This document shows, piece after piece, positions 6,101 to 6,292 of a stretch of 6,292 nucleotides of DNA. The DNA comes from an uncultured Porphyromonadaceae bacterium. GTDB taxonomy: Bacteria > Bacteroidota > Bacteroidia > Bacteroidales > Muribaculaceae. The position numbers and the translations under genes are program-made. The stretch lies in assembly GCA_900555165.1 (NCBI GenBank), contig USKE01000133.1:1-6292 (forward strand), given 5' to 3'. The notes below the pieces were generated by a model. It had not been told where the DNA came from. It saw only the letters and a list, made by a program, of their open reading frames with translations, and made no database searches. The stretch's first letter is position 1. Every line of letters begins with the position of its first letter.

Positions 6101-6292
6101 CGCCCGGCAACGACTACCTCGGGTTCCGCCTCAACGGCGAGGCGCTCGACCCGGGCACTACATTCATCATGCCCGGCATCTACACCGTGCTGACACCGGT
6201 ATTCACCGGCGACACCGCCCTTGACAGCGTCGATGCCGACAGCGTGCGCGTATTCATCCGCGACGGCGACATCGTGGTCGAGGCACAGGCAG
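3169..6292 (+). CDS. Large exported leucine-rich-repeat protein with duplicated PKD-like/LRR/B-repeat-like modules (3' truncated)
   Basis: The frame is open for 1041 codons from ATG 3169 to the window end, with no internal stop. An in-frame TGA at 3154-3156 and no other upstream ATG fix the start. Residues 1-23 look like a signal peptide: Arg3, a hydrophobic core, then a TPAQ cleavage region; Cys14 is not in a good lipobox. Domains in order: PKD-like segment with VDFGDG (52-57); irregular LRRs (about 109-400); linker; a segment like the divergent InlB B-repeat with VTVNGKEIF (about 518-571); a second PKD-like segment with VDIDWGTG (600-607); regular 21-residue LRRs (about 679-870); an LRR-ending segment with ARQWEVNVYG; a second B-repeat-like domain (about 947-1014); then DSVDADSVRVFIRDGDIVVE, resembling the start of a C-terminal tail. 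LRR proteins of this kind bind proteins or glycans at the cell surface or outside the cell; ligand unknown. I expect the stop within roughly 50-80 codons of the edge. No promoter is evident upstream. Confidence 0.93.
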   Translation, partial: MQRLNALLTALAICGGAVTTPAQITLTPAPGATGTEIKFLVNTTSATQPVTVDFGDGQTTYFTIDPNQPRSNRMISGTVKGATVTVTGRTITEFECEEMGLTGVTLDEMPNLNRLILSDNDLTRFELTGTVPLTKLDLSHNALSNSVSSNSTLSLEFAGETLTDLNLSYNTGLRCLHAGALEALVYLSAHHCPQLGSVFICAPEDSHPTLRSINLNNCDLAHFYPVGLPELRTLELAGNALASGAFDTDPFILGDYPKLTSLNVSDNPAISELDVTRCPLLEQLHVSGCSLSSLDLTQCPELITLSASGNNLSSLDLGNNKELNYLYLADNPISSLDFEKMLKIQGVDISGTDISRVNLYYCYYLKSFVARGTKLEFVDFNAQQTERMTKVDLRDCPGFTPLSMAYTVKTLPAARTTMSTDMSLFLSGSHPEIADITYVTGPEMHWVCDSEGDGSASYPVVSATIQGAALNGERVTGTLDRLYPYGGLSMEYDLDVYEADGGNRFLLAQWEPEWFETVTSVTINLRRGIPVHVYPYPAEGKRFRSVTVNGKEIFSTSFIVDEAATIQVNFEDSESAVSFTTEKGRALSFRVATATHGGKVDIDWGTGTRTPYTGIGSYSLAKYDTAGTRIDGTAAGSTVTVYGDITALDLSCYGDVGEELFGLPNNHVSAINTAECPGLKLLNFYWNPVKSIDLSANPGLEVLDASYSAVKTLDISANPALVRLTAYANSDESGDSFARIDAIDIANHTALRYVDLHNQNLSALDLTGTPALTTLLVTNNRLTALDVTGNPALTTLRAGGNRLTALDLTANTALTELILDGNNLTALDLGRNTALEELSVSNNLLTTLDTRNLTELGYLYVSGNGLSAAALTDIYYQLPVRKPRESDNDPMAVKSNLIVTQAGDRAENDGEGADGSIARARQWEVNVYGTNSASATAYLDVTGSPLGSVTVTDGAGNSYTHGSKVPKYASLTLTPSPAPGNDYLGFRLNGEALDPGTTFIMPGIYTVLTPVFTGDTALDSVDADSVRVFIRDGDIVVEAQA
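5416..5730 (+). repeat. Five tandem 63-nt LRR units
   Basis: Units begin at 5416, 5479, 5542, 5605 and 5668 with no insertions or deletions, each encoding 21 residues (protein residues 750-854). The pattern is ALxxLxxxxNxLTALDxTxNP, for example ALTTLRAGGNRLTALDLTAN. Units two and three share the strongest nucleotide identity, starting GCGCTGACAACCCT in both, which suggests fairly recent tandem duplication. LRRs earlier in the protein are more diverged and vary in length. Confidence 0.92.

Overview
The window looks like chromosome of a Bacteroidales bacterium, probably from the Muribaculaceae or a close relative. Four things point there. Three promoters fit the Bacteroidota consensus (-7 TAnnTTTG; two of them with a -33 TTTG exactly 20 nt upstream). 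The genes lack clear Shine-Dalgarno sites. There is a secreted leucine-rich-repeat (LRR) protein of the type common in gut Bacteroidales. Both window edges carry C-terminal tail sequences typical of exported proteins in this group. Coding regions are GC-rich with GC-ending codons, while intergenic DNA is AT-rich. The taxon is inferred from these signs, not from a search.

Layout. 1-156 is the 3' end of a + strand gene for a probable exported protein. It converges on purB (adenylosuccinate lyase, 287-1630, - strand), with two back-to-back hairpin terminators between them. purB and a + strand tRNA unit diverge from a shared 194-bp intergenic region holding a promoter on each strand. The tRNA unit (1825-2262) has two identical tRNA-Val(UAC) genes separated by 282 bp of unexplained, probably co-transcribed DNA, and ends at a strong intrinsic terminator (2269-2305). 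Next comes an ordered array of four GTCNGAC sites spaced 9 nt apart, then a consensus promoter and a gene for a small membrane protein of the DUF805 family with an uncharged Q/N-rich N-terminal tail (2490-3011). A long imperfect hairpin follows. From 3169 to the window end runs a very long open reading frame (at least 1041 codons, no stop inside the window). It encodes an exported LRR protein built from two successive copies of a PKD-like / LRR / B-repeat-like arrangement.

The genes are not an obvious pathway: purB is purine housekeeping, the tRNAs are translation, and the last two genes are envelope or secreted proteins. I do not see a defence system, CRISPR array, transposon or integrase. 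The least explained parts are the tRNA spacer, which has no minus-strand stop codon in any frame for about 235 nt and contains a perfect GNRA-type hairpin, the GTCNGAC array, and the duplicated architecture of the LRR protein.
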